The notes beneath the pieces are model-generated. The model had not been told where the DNA came from, made no database searches, and was given only the letters and a program-made list of their open reading frames with translations. A DNA stretch of 64,000 nt from Pleodorina starrii (taxonomy: Eukaryota > Chlorophyta > Chlorophyceae > Chlamydomonadales > Volvocaceae). Shown in pieces: positions 42,571 through 50,954 of the stretch. Location: assembly GCA_030267565.1 (NCBI GenBank), contig BRXU01000010.1, positions 2,476,501-2,540,500 of the forward strand, written 5' to 3'. A program made the translations under genes and the position numbers. Numbering within the stretch: position 1 is the stretch's first letter; the number at the start of each line of letters is the position of its first letter.

Positions 42571-45063
42571 ATGCAGCCCCCCACTCACAAAACTGCCACG
42601 TTCAGTGTGAACAGTAAAGCCGAGTGTGTCAGGCGTGTGGTCAATTTTGCAAAGTTGGCAAAATGGACGCGGTTCGAAGACAAGAACTTCGACCCGGCGC
42701 AGCTTCAGAGGGAGCTGCCCGTGCTGTCACCCAAGCTGCACTCCCTTGTAAGCAAGATCAATGAGCTGGACAGCGCCGACAGCTCGCTGCCCGACGGGCG
42801 CCTGCACAAACATTTCATCTTTTCAGATGTGACGGGGGGGTTCGGGGCCAAGGCAGTGGTCTCTGCGCTGCTTGCCAGTGGCTTTGAGCTGGTGTACGAC
42901 AATGAGCTGCGGCGTGTGGCCCCCCAAAAGGTGGGCAACGGCGTGGCACTGCTGGTGTCATCAACTCTGTTCAGCAAGACGTTCTCTGTAAACAAACGCC
43001 GGGCGCTCATGGCAGACTACAATGCCCGCCCCGAAAATGTGCATGGCGACATGGTGCGCGTCATCGTGGCTGACGGAGGCTTCAAAGAGGGCATGGACCT
43101 GTTTGACGTGCGCTATGTGCACATGCTGGAGCCCCAATCCTCGCCAGCAGACACCCGGCAGGTTATTGGGCGCGCCACACGCAGCTGCGGCCAGCAGGGC
43201 CTTGTGTTCCAGCCAAACGTGGGATGGCCGCTTGATGTATTTGTGTACGACGCGCTCATGTTGGACGGGAGGACCACTGTCTCATCCGAGGCGCTGCGCT
43301 TAGCAGGCATCGACATGACGCGTTTCCAGCTCGCGGAGCGGCTGGAGCACGTCTGCAAGGTCGCTGCAGTGGATGCGGAACTCACAAGCCCTATACATGG
43401 CGTCCTGCCAGTTGATGAAGACACTGAGCAGGGACCCACCGGCATGGACATCGACGCGCCGCCCGAATTGCGCGACATGCTTGAACGCGGGTTCGATTCC
43501 ACATGCACAAAGGCGACGCTCCCTCTATCCGTGCACACAATGCTGTTTGCCTGGCTCGCCGGACCGGGCAGCCGAGTCCCAACGCGCCTACTCCAGCGGG
43601 ACGCCAACAAGCGCGCCGCACTCTGCAAGCTCGCGCACACCGACCCGCTCTATGCCCAGCGCCTGCGTGAGGCCATCGTGGTGGGGGAAGAAGCATACAT
43701 CCTGCGCCACAAGGAAGCCGTGGTGCGCAACCTGGACGCAGACCCCAACTACCAGATGCTGCCGGCCCCATTCAAGAAGGCCATGACGGCCATGATTATG
43801 GATGCCGCAAAGGACGGGGCCCTGGTGGCCGCCCCCGAATTAGTCGACTTGTTCATGGGAAAGGGCGCCCGTAAGAGGCTCGGCGAAAACAACCCTGACC
43901 TTCCACCCCACCTCGCGGGCCTGCGTGGCCATATCCAGCGGCTCTATGCCAAACGCTTCACATGGCCCGGCTCGCGCTTTGAAAATGGGTGTGTCGAAAA
44001 TAATGAACCAGGACAGCACACCCGCACCGCCAAGCCTGGCGGCATCACGCTCAACGCGACCCAAGCCTTCCTATCGGCCTACTTTCGCCCTGGGACAGAC
44101 GCCAAGGGCATGCTCATTTGGCACAGTGTGGGCTCGGGCAAGACGTGTAGCGCCATCGCCACCGCGTCACGCAACTTTGAGGCCCATGGGTACACCATCT
44201 TATGGGTTACACGCTCCACACTGAAAAATGACATGCTCAAAAATCTGGAGGGCCCCCTGAGCTGCCACATGTCTTCCAAAACCTCGAGCTGGCTGCCCTC
44301 TCTCTCATATCGCCAGTTCACGAATCTGCTGCAAAACAAAAACAAGCTGTACGATGCACTGGTCAGGCGCAATGGCAGAGATGATCCGCTGCGCAAGACG
44401 CTCGTCGTGATCGACGAAGCACACAAGCTGTTTGGCGGCACGGACCTGAAAGCATTGGAGCGGCCAGACGTGAAGAAGCTGCACGCGGCGCTTATGCGGT
44501 CCTATGAGCGCTCCGGCGAAGACTCGGTGCGCTTGCTGCTCATGACCGCAACACCCTGGGTGCACGACCCGCTGGAAATAATCAGGCTCTTGAACCTGAT
44601 GCGCACGCCGGGTCAGCAACTACCAGACAATTACATTCGCTTTCGCACAGAGTATCTCGACGAGTCGGGGGCCACATTCACACCCGAGGGGCGCCACAAA
44701 CTGCTCAGCCAGCTCACAGGGTACATCAGCTTTCTAGACCGCTCTAGGGATGCACGCCAGTTTGCGCAGCCCCGGCTGCACCACGTGCTTGTGCCACTGT
44801 CCAACGGCACCAACGGACGGCCAAACGTGCAGGACACGGCGGCAAAGGCGAAAGAGTTAAAGGCCGTCTATGAGCGCGACCTGGCCGAGTGCATCGCAAA
44901 GGGTGAGGGCAAACGTGGCACCATCAAGGCATGCAAACAGCTGCTCGCGCATCTGGAGCGAGCAGCCAAGGATGTTGCGCTGGTCGCGAGGACCGCCAAC
45001 AGGCAAAGCAAAAACGATGTGGATCAAATATCGGCTCTGCAGCGGTGCTTTAGCAAACGATGA
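42571..45063 (+). CDS. SF2 helicase, D6/D11-like, with permuted lobes
   Basis: The 830-residue protein has all the elements of a superfamily 2 helicase, but in swapped order. The C-terminal lobe comes first: KHFIFSDV near 84, FKEGMDLFD near 171 and QVIGRATRSCGQ near 196. A middle domain (about 230-490) follows. The nucleotide-binding lobe comes last: HSVGSGKTCSAI near 519, VVIDEAHKLFGG near 612 and MTATPW near 658. The protein ends at QISALQRCFSKR, the point where an ordinary helicase would continue into the second lobe. Homologs may act in viral transcription or be packaged in virions. I have some memory of giant virus relatives with the same order but could not verify it. No frame break is seen. 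Confidence 0.9.
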   Translation: MQPPTHKTATFSVNSKAECVRRVVNFAKLAKWTRFEDKNFDPAQLQRELPVLSPKLHSLVSKINELDSADSSLPDGRLHKHFIFSDVTGGFGAKAVVSALLASGFELVYDNELRRVAPQKVGNGVALLVSSTLFSKTFSVNKRRALMADYNARPENVHGDMVRVIVADGGFKEGMDLFDVRYVHMLEPQSSPADTRQVIGRATRSCGQQGLVFQPNVGWPLDVFVYDALMLDGRTTVSSEALRLAGIDMTRFQLAERLEHVCKVAAVDAELTSPIHGVLPVDEDTEQGPTGMDIDAPPELRDMLERGFDSTCTKATLPLSVHTMLFAWLAGPGSRVPTRLLQRDANKRAALCKLAHTDPLYAQRLREAIVVGEEAYILRHKEAVVRNLDADPNYQMLPAPFKKAMTAMIMDAAKDGALVAAPELVDLFMGKGARKRLGENNPDLPPHLAGLRGHIQRLYAKRFTWPGSRFENGCVENNEPGQHTRTAKPGGITLNATQAFLSAYFRPGTDAKGMLIWHSVGSGKTCSAIATASRNFEAHGYTILWVTRSTLKNDMLKNLEGPLSCHMSSKTSSWLPSLSYRQFTNLLQNKNKLYDALVRRNGRDDPLRKTLVVIDEAHKLFGGTDLKALERPDVKKLHAALMRSYERSGEDSVRLLLMTATPWVHDPLEIIRLLNLMRTPGQQLPDNYIRFRTEYLDESGATFTPEGRHKLLSQLTGYISFLDRSRDARQFAQPRLHHVLVPLSNGTNGRPNVQDTAAKAKELKAVYERDLAECIAKGEGKRGTIKACKQLLAHLERAAKDVALVARTANRQSKNDVDQISALQRCFSKR

Positions 45064-45083
45064 GCGGGCGCCTTGCATACTCA

Positions 45084-45170
45084 GCACCAATCAGCACCAA
45101 TCAACACCAATCAACACCAATCAACACCCGCCAATCAACACCCGCCAATCAACACCAATCAGCCATAAAC
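45084..45170. repeat. 10-11-bp tandem repeat (caatcaacac)n
   Basis: About eight copies of caatcaacac and cgccaatcaacac variants lie between the helicase stop and the next gene. It may act as a leader or spacer. Confidence 0.82.
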
Positions 45171-45224
45171 ACTATAAGAACAGCTTTCCCTCCAATCATA
45201 CCATTTTTTTTCTTTGGGCAACAC

Positions 45225-45839
45225 ATGGCAACACATGGCAACAGCTGGCAACGACTCACCCTTCCTTCCCGGATGCAACCCAACTCGGTCTATCCAGATG
45301 CTCATGATCTTCCCATGGAACTCTGGACAACCATCGCGAAGCTTGCCCAGCCACAAGCGCTCGCAGCACTATCGTGCACAAACACAGCGATTCGGTCTGC
45401 GTGCATACCCGAATTGCACAGGGTCCGAAACATGAAATTACACGAACGGTTGTGGGCTTGCATTCAAGATGCCTTCCTGGGACGACGCATAAATCTAACA
45501 GACGGGCAGACGGTCGTGCTGCACCTTCACGATGCCGCAGGGACTGTAATAGCATGCGTCCAAGCACTGGACCGCGCCCGAGCGCAGTACGGTATCGAGG
45601 ATTTTCGCAACAGCCATGCGCAAAAGCACGCACTCACATTGCATGACGACAGCGCAGTCTTCCTCCAGAATATTCTGGCGCGCTACAACCCCGTGCTTGC
45701 AGGCGCAACGATTTTATACAGCAAGAAATACATCCACACCAAGCGTCTTGCGCGTGTGCTGCGTCGGCGCATCATCTCGTGCCTTTCAACGCCAGGTGTG
45801 GGCGGAGGTCGCGCAGCTGTCTACATGGAAGAGGTCTAG
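45225..45839 (+). CDS. F-box-like protein
   Basis: The product is ~204 residues from the ATG at 45225; an ATG at 45273 (MQPNSVYPD) is an alternative start. Near the N-terminus DLPMELWTTIAKL followed by ALAALSCTNTAIRSAC matches the F-box pattern (LPxEL, then L--V/C--). The remainder is helical and Arg-rich, without a recognised repeat. F-box proteins recruit SCF ubiquitin ligases, so a role in host protein turnover is plausible (inference). It is convergent with the HMG-like gene, stop to stop 13 bp apart. Confidence 0.66.
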   Translation: MATHGNSWQRLTLPSRMQPNSVYPDAHDLPMELWTTIAKLAQPQALAALSCTNTAIRSACIPELHRVRNMKLHERLWACIQDAFLGRRINLTDGQTVVLHLHDAAGTVIACVQALDRARAQYGIEDFRNSHAQKHALTLHDDSAVFLQNILARYNPVLAGATILYSKKYIHTKRLARVLRRRIISCLSTPGVGGGRAAVYMEEV

Positions 45840-45852
45840 CTACCATTTGCTC

Positions 45853-46347
45853 TTAAAACCAGGCACCGCCGCCGCGCTTTGCTTTGGGCGGTGCCTTGCC
45901 GCGTTTCGCCTTGAGAGTGGGGGGATCGTCCCATTCGTCGGACGCGCGTGAATCACGCGAGCGTGAACGTGGCTTGGGGGCGCGCTTCACCTTGGGGGCA
46001 GGAATGTCGAATTCGTCATCAGACACGCGCGGACCTTGTGAGCGGCCACGGCCGCGGCCAGGGGGGTTGGCGTCCTTCTTGACCCGTTCCCATTCATCGG
46101 CAATCATCTTCATCAACTCGGGTGCACTCAGGCCAGGGTACTTGTTGTGAAATTTGGGGAACTCCTTCTGGTAATACTTCTGGTATGCAGTCAGCTCACG
46201 CGGCCCACGCGGCTTTGGGATCCCCTTTTCCTCGGCCTCCTTGCAGCGCTCAATCAATTTATCAAGCTGCCTATCAATCGTCTTGCCTTCTCCATGCCGT
46301 TGCTTGATTTCAATGGCCTGCTCTGAAAGCAGTTTCCGTTTGCCCAT
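45853..46347 (-). CDS. HMG-box-like basic DNA-binding protein
   Basis: The 164-residue protein begins MGKRKLLSEQAIEIKQRH. Residues ~55-103 look like an HMG/YABBY-type box: RELTAYQKYYQKEFPKF, then LSAPELMKMIADEWERVKK. The tail is strongly basic with RGRGRS and KRAPKPRSRSRD stretches, suited to binding DNA or packaging. HMG-like proteins are known in several giant virus groups. A chromatin or virion core role is an inference. Confidence 0.76.
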   Translation of the reverse strand: MGKRKLLSEQAIEIKQRHGEGKTIDRQLDKLIERCKEAEEKGIPKPRGPRELTAYQKYYQKEFPKFHNKYPGLSAPELMKMIADEWERVKKDANPPGRGRGRSQGPRVSDDEFDIPAPKVKRAPKPRSRSRDSRASDEWDDPPTLKAKRGKAPPKAKRGGGAWF

Positions 46348-46426
46348 GTGCTACACAGATGTTTGTTTGCAGTTTTACTTTGGTGTAATATAATATTTCA
46401 TCCTTGCGTTGCAACGCAGTCACATG

Positions 46427-47137
46427 TCACACACTGTGCACGCGTTCTAGGCACACGCCAGCATGGGCATACCGCCCACGTAGGCAGCTTTTCAGCGGGG
46501 CCACAGAGCCAGATGCACACCCACTAGGGCCACTAGGGCCACCGGGTACACGACACGGCTGCTGCTGATAATGATGCTGCGGTGGCAGAACAGTTATTCT
46601 GCGCGCCATCGGTCCCAACCTGGATAGGTGGCGATGCAGCATGTGCCGCTCCAGCATGTCGGCTATACCGGAGTTGCTCGCACCAGAAGCCCTGAGCTCG
46701 TCCGCAAACATAATACGACCCGCTCTCGCCCCCCGCCGATGCTTAGCCCCGGTAACACCCGCACGCGGTTGTGCCTTCACATGTATGCGGGGAGAGAAGG
46801 TGTTCATCAGTCGCTTAAACTCTGAGATTCCAATTTGCTGTGCAAGGCCGAGGATCCTGGACAGCCGCTGCTTGGGGTACAGCGGACTAGTGTGCAACGA
46901 CTGTGACCTTTGCAATGGCGCCCAAAAACTGCCACCATCAGAGCCGCCATTAAAGCCGCCATTAAAGCCGCCATCAAAGCCGCCATTAAAGCCGCCATTA
47001 AAGCCAACACCTAGGCCGCTGCCAAAGCCAGCATCAATGCCTTCTTCGGATGTGAAATCTATCGGTGTTGTGCGGCCAGCATCGCTCTGTGTCATGTAGC
47101 ATATCACAAACGGACTGGCAGCAGTCATGCCCTGCAT
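46427..47137 (-). CDS. Hypothetical protein with FNGG repeats
   Basis: The 236-residue product is not recognised. Residues ~42-66 are a tandem (F/S)NGG-D/N repeat encoded by ggcggctttaa-type 12-bp units (46940-47005). After it come a helical part (LSRILGLAQQIGISEFKRLM), a basic part (KHRRGARAGRIMFADEL) and a Pro/Gly-rich C-terminus. It may be a structural or nucleic-acid-binding protein. Confidence 0.55.
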   Translation of the reverse strand: MQGMTAASPFVICYMTQSDAGRTTPIDFTSEEGIDAGFGSGLGVGFNGGFNGGFDGGFNGGFNGGSDGGSFWAPLQRSQSLHTSPLYPKQRLSRILGLAQQIGISEFKRLMNTFSPRIHVKAQPRAGVTGAKHRRGARAGRIMFADELRASGASNSGIADMLERHMLHRHLSRLGPMARRITVLPPQHHYQQQPCRVPGGPSGPSGCASGSVAPLKSCLRGRYAHAGVCLERVHSV

Positions 47138-47267
47138 GTTCGTTGATGTGTGCGTGTGTGCTTGTATGGGGGTGGCCGCATATCCTTATTTAGAGTGTAT
47201 TCATTTTTGTCTTGGGACACCGAGTTTTCACACAGTGGCAAGCATCGGACGCAGCCAATTTGACACT

Positions 47268-47866
47268 CTAATTACCAATAGCAGGGCAGGCAACCCTACG
47301 TCTCGTTCTCCTTGGCTTCGTCAAGGAGGTGCTGCTGTGGACATCGGACCCTGCTTCGACCAAACATGTGAGGTAGTTCAGAGCACGGTCCAGAATGTTC
47401 AAACTCCCAGCGACATTACGGTTCCACCACCTGCTAGGGCAAGCATCGTTTGTACAACGAAGCAGGTGGTGTCGCGTCTTGTCGTTGATGCTGGGGTTTG
47501 TCAAAGACCCTGACGGGTCCCTACAACACGGACACGTCTTCGAGGTGCCATGTTCGGGAACTGTAAAGGTGGGAATGAACCGCTGGCAACGTCTGCGGTT
47601 GGGGTGTCTGCCCCAGTTCCCGTACGCCAGTTCGAGCTTGCGCACGTCCGGCGTTGCACAGTTTGCGGACATTGCATGTGACAATGCACGACGGCCTTGA
47701 GATCCGGTAGGCGCGACAGTTGGACCATCACGCAAGGCCCTTGGCAACTGGGCATGCTGAGGCAAGGCATGGCGGCTGCAAATTGTTTGGTACCAATAAA
47801 ACGTGACATAAGTGCCACCCTCTTGCCACTCCTCCAAAAGGGGCTCGTCTGCCGTGTCATGCTATG
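47268..47866 (-). pseudogene. Fanzor/TnpB-like endonuclease C-terminal remnant
   Basis: Near the end the frame shows the zinc ribbon and final RuvC segment of the TnpB/Fanzor family: TSKTCPCC, then RCTNDACPSRWWNRNVAGSLNIL. Upstream, LAYGNWGRHP fits the segment before the ribbon in eukaryote-type Fanzors. There is no in-frame ATG and no room for the N-terminal domain and first RuvC motifs; the frame closes at about 47866. In the last RuvC motif the usual Asp (NRD) reads Asn (NRN). It is therefore a truncated, probably dead copy. Fanzors are RNA-guided nucleases often carried by giant viruses and their hosts. A guide RNA region, if any, would lie just 3' (about 47138-47267). Confidence 0.7.
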
Positions 47867-48074
47867 CGTGCTGCTTCTTCGTTCTCCACCATCAAATATG
47901 CCGCAAAAATGCTGGTGTACATAGTAGCTGTGTACATTGCGCATTGGTGGCTGCAACTCCAGTACTATAAGCAATGTCGATACAATGTGTTCCGTGTGAT
48001 TTTCCTCCGGCGCTCAGATTTGTGTCACGTTCTGCAACAAGTCATCGAAACAATAGAAGGATTGTTTGCGGGCA
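47867..48074. other. Short intergenic region
   Basis: No gene is recognised between the Fanzor-like remnant and the thioredoxin-like gene. It may hold decayed 5' parts of the remnant. Confidence 0.35.
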
Positions 48075-48704
48075 TCATACAAACGACCGTACTCGACCGG
48101 TTTGTGTTCTAACCATAGGCACGACGCCTCTCATGCCGCCGCCCCCTACTAACCTCGGTACAGGAAAAAAGTGATCGATAAGTGATGCTGAATCACGCAC
48201 ACCGTCGTACTGCTCGAAGTGAAGTCGCTTATCCACCTTCACGATTACCGGGACCCCATCCTTCACACAGAGTTTAAGCTTGTCAACGAATTCACGGGCT
48301 CGGCGGACATATGAACTGTATGCATACAGTTTGGAGTTAGACTTCTCCATCTCGAGTTCGGAGATAGACCTCTCCATCTCGAGAAGGGCATGGTAGTTTA
48401 CTTCAACAACTACCGTGCCTGCCCTGTTTGAATGCTCGACCAGTTTTTTCCATGCGCTCTTAGGGCTATGGCTACCAGCCTCGGCAGTATCTTTTAATCG
48501 GACACACCATCCACAATTAGGTGAATATACCAGAAGTATAAACCGTTGCTTGCACAGGACGTCAGAGCTAAGCTGGGCAAGTGTTTCACGTATGTCTGCG
48601 TGTGCTGCATCGTGTATTTTACGAGCTGTACGAGCTGTACGGCTGTCTAATTCAGCTGTACGGCTGTTTAATTCGGGCCAGTCAAATTTGTAATATAGTG
48701 ACAT
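48075..48704 (-). CDS. Thioredoxin-fold protein with CGWC site
   Basis: The 209-residue protein has the strand FILLVYSPNCGWCVRLK near residue 55, a classical CxxC redox site. A VPVIVKVD segment near 152 supplies the cis-proline strand. An (RTAE/LDSR) short repeat occurs at the N-terminus. It may act in viral disulfide formation or redox stress; the family supports oxidoreductase activity. There is no signal peptide and no membrane anchor. Confidence 0.78.
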   Translation of the reverse strand: MSLYYKFDWPELNSRTAELDSRTARTARKIHDAAHADIRETLAQLSSDVLCKQRFILLVYSPNCGWCVRLKDTAEAGSHSPKSAWKKLVEHSNRAGTVVVEVNYHALLEMERSISELEMEKSNSKLYAYSSYVRRAREFVDKLKLCVKDGVPVIVKVDKRLHFEQYDGVRDSASLIDHFFPVPRLVGGGGMRGVVPMVRTQTGRVRSFV

Positions 48705-49414
48705 CGTGTACTGTACTTATTATGAGAAATTTTGGACCCTGGGCTGCCCTTTTTTGCACACCCCCCCCCCATCTCATCAGATCATTGGGTCATTGGGTCA
48801 TTGGACGCCCACACGAGCGAAAACACACAGGGATGCCCAAAGAAGTTGCGGCTAAAGTACGCAGATGGACACAGCCGTAACAGGACCTGACAGTCATTAT
48901 TTTAAGAGGTTTGAATATGTTGATGATGATGAATAGGATGAAGCAGCTACCGCAACACAAGGGATTTTTCGATCGCCAACATCGTTTACTACAAGGGGGC
49001 CTCTGCATATGACTCATTTTGAGTGGTCACCTGGTAGCATTCATGAAGTGGTCGCTACAACTGCGAAGCATGCCCTTAGGGAGTGGGAAGACATGACCAT
49101 GTTTATCACCACCCCTCCCAAAAATCACACTCCGCAACAGAGCACAATACGTCGTCTTAGGGAACTATATAAAGCACAATACCTACACCTCACAGGACGA
49201 GGACAATAGTCGGTCGTTCGCGGTACGTCATCCCTCTCACTACACACCGCTGCATGTGTGGATAGCTAAGCTTGTCGGATAGTCATGCACGCGCACAGCA
49301 GCTCCCAAGGACGATATGAGGATCCATCAGGCAGTCGCGACAGACACGAGTTATGCGTCGGTATCAACCATGCTCACACAGTCGTTCGTTCCAGACCACA
49401 TGCATTTGAGGGCG
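48705..49414. other. Intergenic region, possibly one small gene
   Basis: Most of the stretch shows no protein-like frame. A plus-strand open frame at 49009-49209 (66 residues, starts MTHFEWSPGS, ends LHLTGRGQ) has a natural amino acid mix but no recognisable domain, so it is only a possibility. A cattgggt triple repeat lies near 48783. Confidence 0.35.
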
Positions 49415-50516
49415 TCAAGCTGCCATCGCCACGACGCTGTGGGCTATGAGCAGCAGCATTTGCCACCGCATCAGGTGCTGCTTGCACTCCAGGCTCACGG
49501 ACTCCTCACTCACATACGCCTCAATGCACTCGGCTGCACTACCCAGCAGCTGCAACCGAGAGAGCAGCTTGACAGCTTCGATAGTCGGCAGCTCGTACCG
49601 CATGTCGAGCATCCAGCACTCAAACAACGACTTGAACACCCTAAAGCTGCTGCCATCAGGGAACGCGTCTTTCAAATAGAGCAGCATTTCCCCGTTCCGC
49701 TGCCGCAAGAGAGCCCCTACCACCTTTGCAGTGATCTCGGTGTGGCCTGTGTCGAGGTAGTTGTGATGCAGCGAGAACTTGACCCCGTTGGCCAGGCACA
49801 CGCCCACCATGAAAACGTTGCAGTGTGTGGCCGCATAGCACAGCGTCCACTCAGCCCAGTCACCCAGGCTGGCTTGGACGTTGTTAAGGAACCATGTGAG
49901 CAGCTCCGTGTCGTTGTTATCCACCGCGATCTCTGCCGCCTGGCGCATCCCGGTCTGCAAAACAAAAAAATGGAGCAGCAGGGGGTAGGCGGGGGTGTGC
50001 CGGACGATTTTTACAAGTATGTCTAGGCCCCCCTGTCGGCAGAGCTAGTATGCCGCTATGCCCGGTGGGCTCGGTGGGCACCGGGAAAAACACGGCTGGA
50101 ATGGAGAGACGCAGAGAGGCACACACATAAGTGGCGATTTGTTCACTAGAGGATGGTGAGCATACAAGGTTGCAACCCGACTACCGGGGGTGTTCTATCT
50201 ATGCTGGAACAAAGGGGGACAATGGAAGGGCACAAGCGAGCAACACATGTGTACTTGCCGCGTGAATCCATGGTTCGTTCGCGATGACGGCCTGAACGGC
50301 ACCGATGCAGCCGGTCCGGGCAACCACACACAGCACATCGATGTCCTTTCTGTCGCACTCGCTATGCGTCTCCCTGGGCCACGCTTTACAGCCGCGCGCC
50401 TTCAAAGAATAAATGCTGTCTATCAAAAGCTGTGCTTCCTTGTCGGTCGGTGCGTAACCGTATGCGAGCAAGTCTCTCAACTCGAAGACGTCACGCAGGC
50501 CTGACAGCAGCGACAT
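49415..50516 (-). CDS. Ankyrin-like protein, two exons with GC-AG intron
   Basis: Exon 1 is 50516-50259 (86 codons, MSLLSGLRDVFELRD) and exon 2 is 49954-49415. Splicing joins NEPWIHA to TGMRQAAEIAV in frame, restoring a repeat (VARTGCIGAVQAVIAN, then AVDNNDTELLTWFLNN) like the loose ankyrin repeats of giant viruses. The donor is gcaagt and the acceptor tttgcag. Total length is ~265 residues. It ends with a hydrophobic MLLLIAHSVVAMAA. Ankyrin-type proteins usually mediate host interactions; this one has no F-box visible. Confidence 0.72.
49955..50258 (-). other. Intron (GC-AG, 304 bp) of the ankyrin-like gene
   Basis: Read on the minus strand it begins gcaagtacac and ends ttttgttttgcag. It is in phase 0. 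Exon 1 otherwise reads a few codons further to a stop, and exon 2 has no proper start of its own. Confidence 0.72.
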
Positions 50517-50954
50517 AGTTGACGGCGAAATGTAAAAAGTATATAGAACGATGTATAGCGTGTGGGCCGCTTGAAATGTTTCACGATAGTACAATCAGTG
50601 AATCGGCGAGTCGGACAAAAGACCATTTAATCTAACAAACAGTTTCTAATATTATTGTGAATCGTATTATAGTTCATTGTATAAACGTAAGCAGCTTTGG
50701 GCGAAGTTCATAACCCTCACTGTACGATGATTGCAATGATTGCAATGATTGGAATGATTGGAATGATTGCAATGATTGGAATGATTGGAATGATTGGAAT
50801 GATTGGAATGATTGGAATGAATGGAATGATTACAATCATAATGTACGATTAACTCGCTACAAATACTTGGTCGAGTAAGGTTGGGCAGCCGAGTCCGATT
50901 TGCCGACGCGATTTGCCAACGTGATTTCCGTCGCCGCAGCTGAACACACACAAA
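50517..50954. other. Intergenic region between two divergent spliced genes
   Basis: No gene is seen. The region separates the minus-strand gene (start 50516) from the plus-strand gene (start 50955), so it should hold both promoters. It contains the attgcaatg/attggaatg array at 50725-50835. Confidence 0.6.
50725..50835. repeat. 10-bp tandem repeat (attg(c/g)aatg)n
   Basis: About eleven copies of gattgcaatgattgg-type units. A smaller array with the same attgcaatg unit lies at 32028-32075. Both lie in gene-free DNA upstream of intron-containing plus-strand genes. Confidence 0.88.
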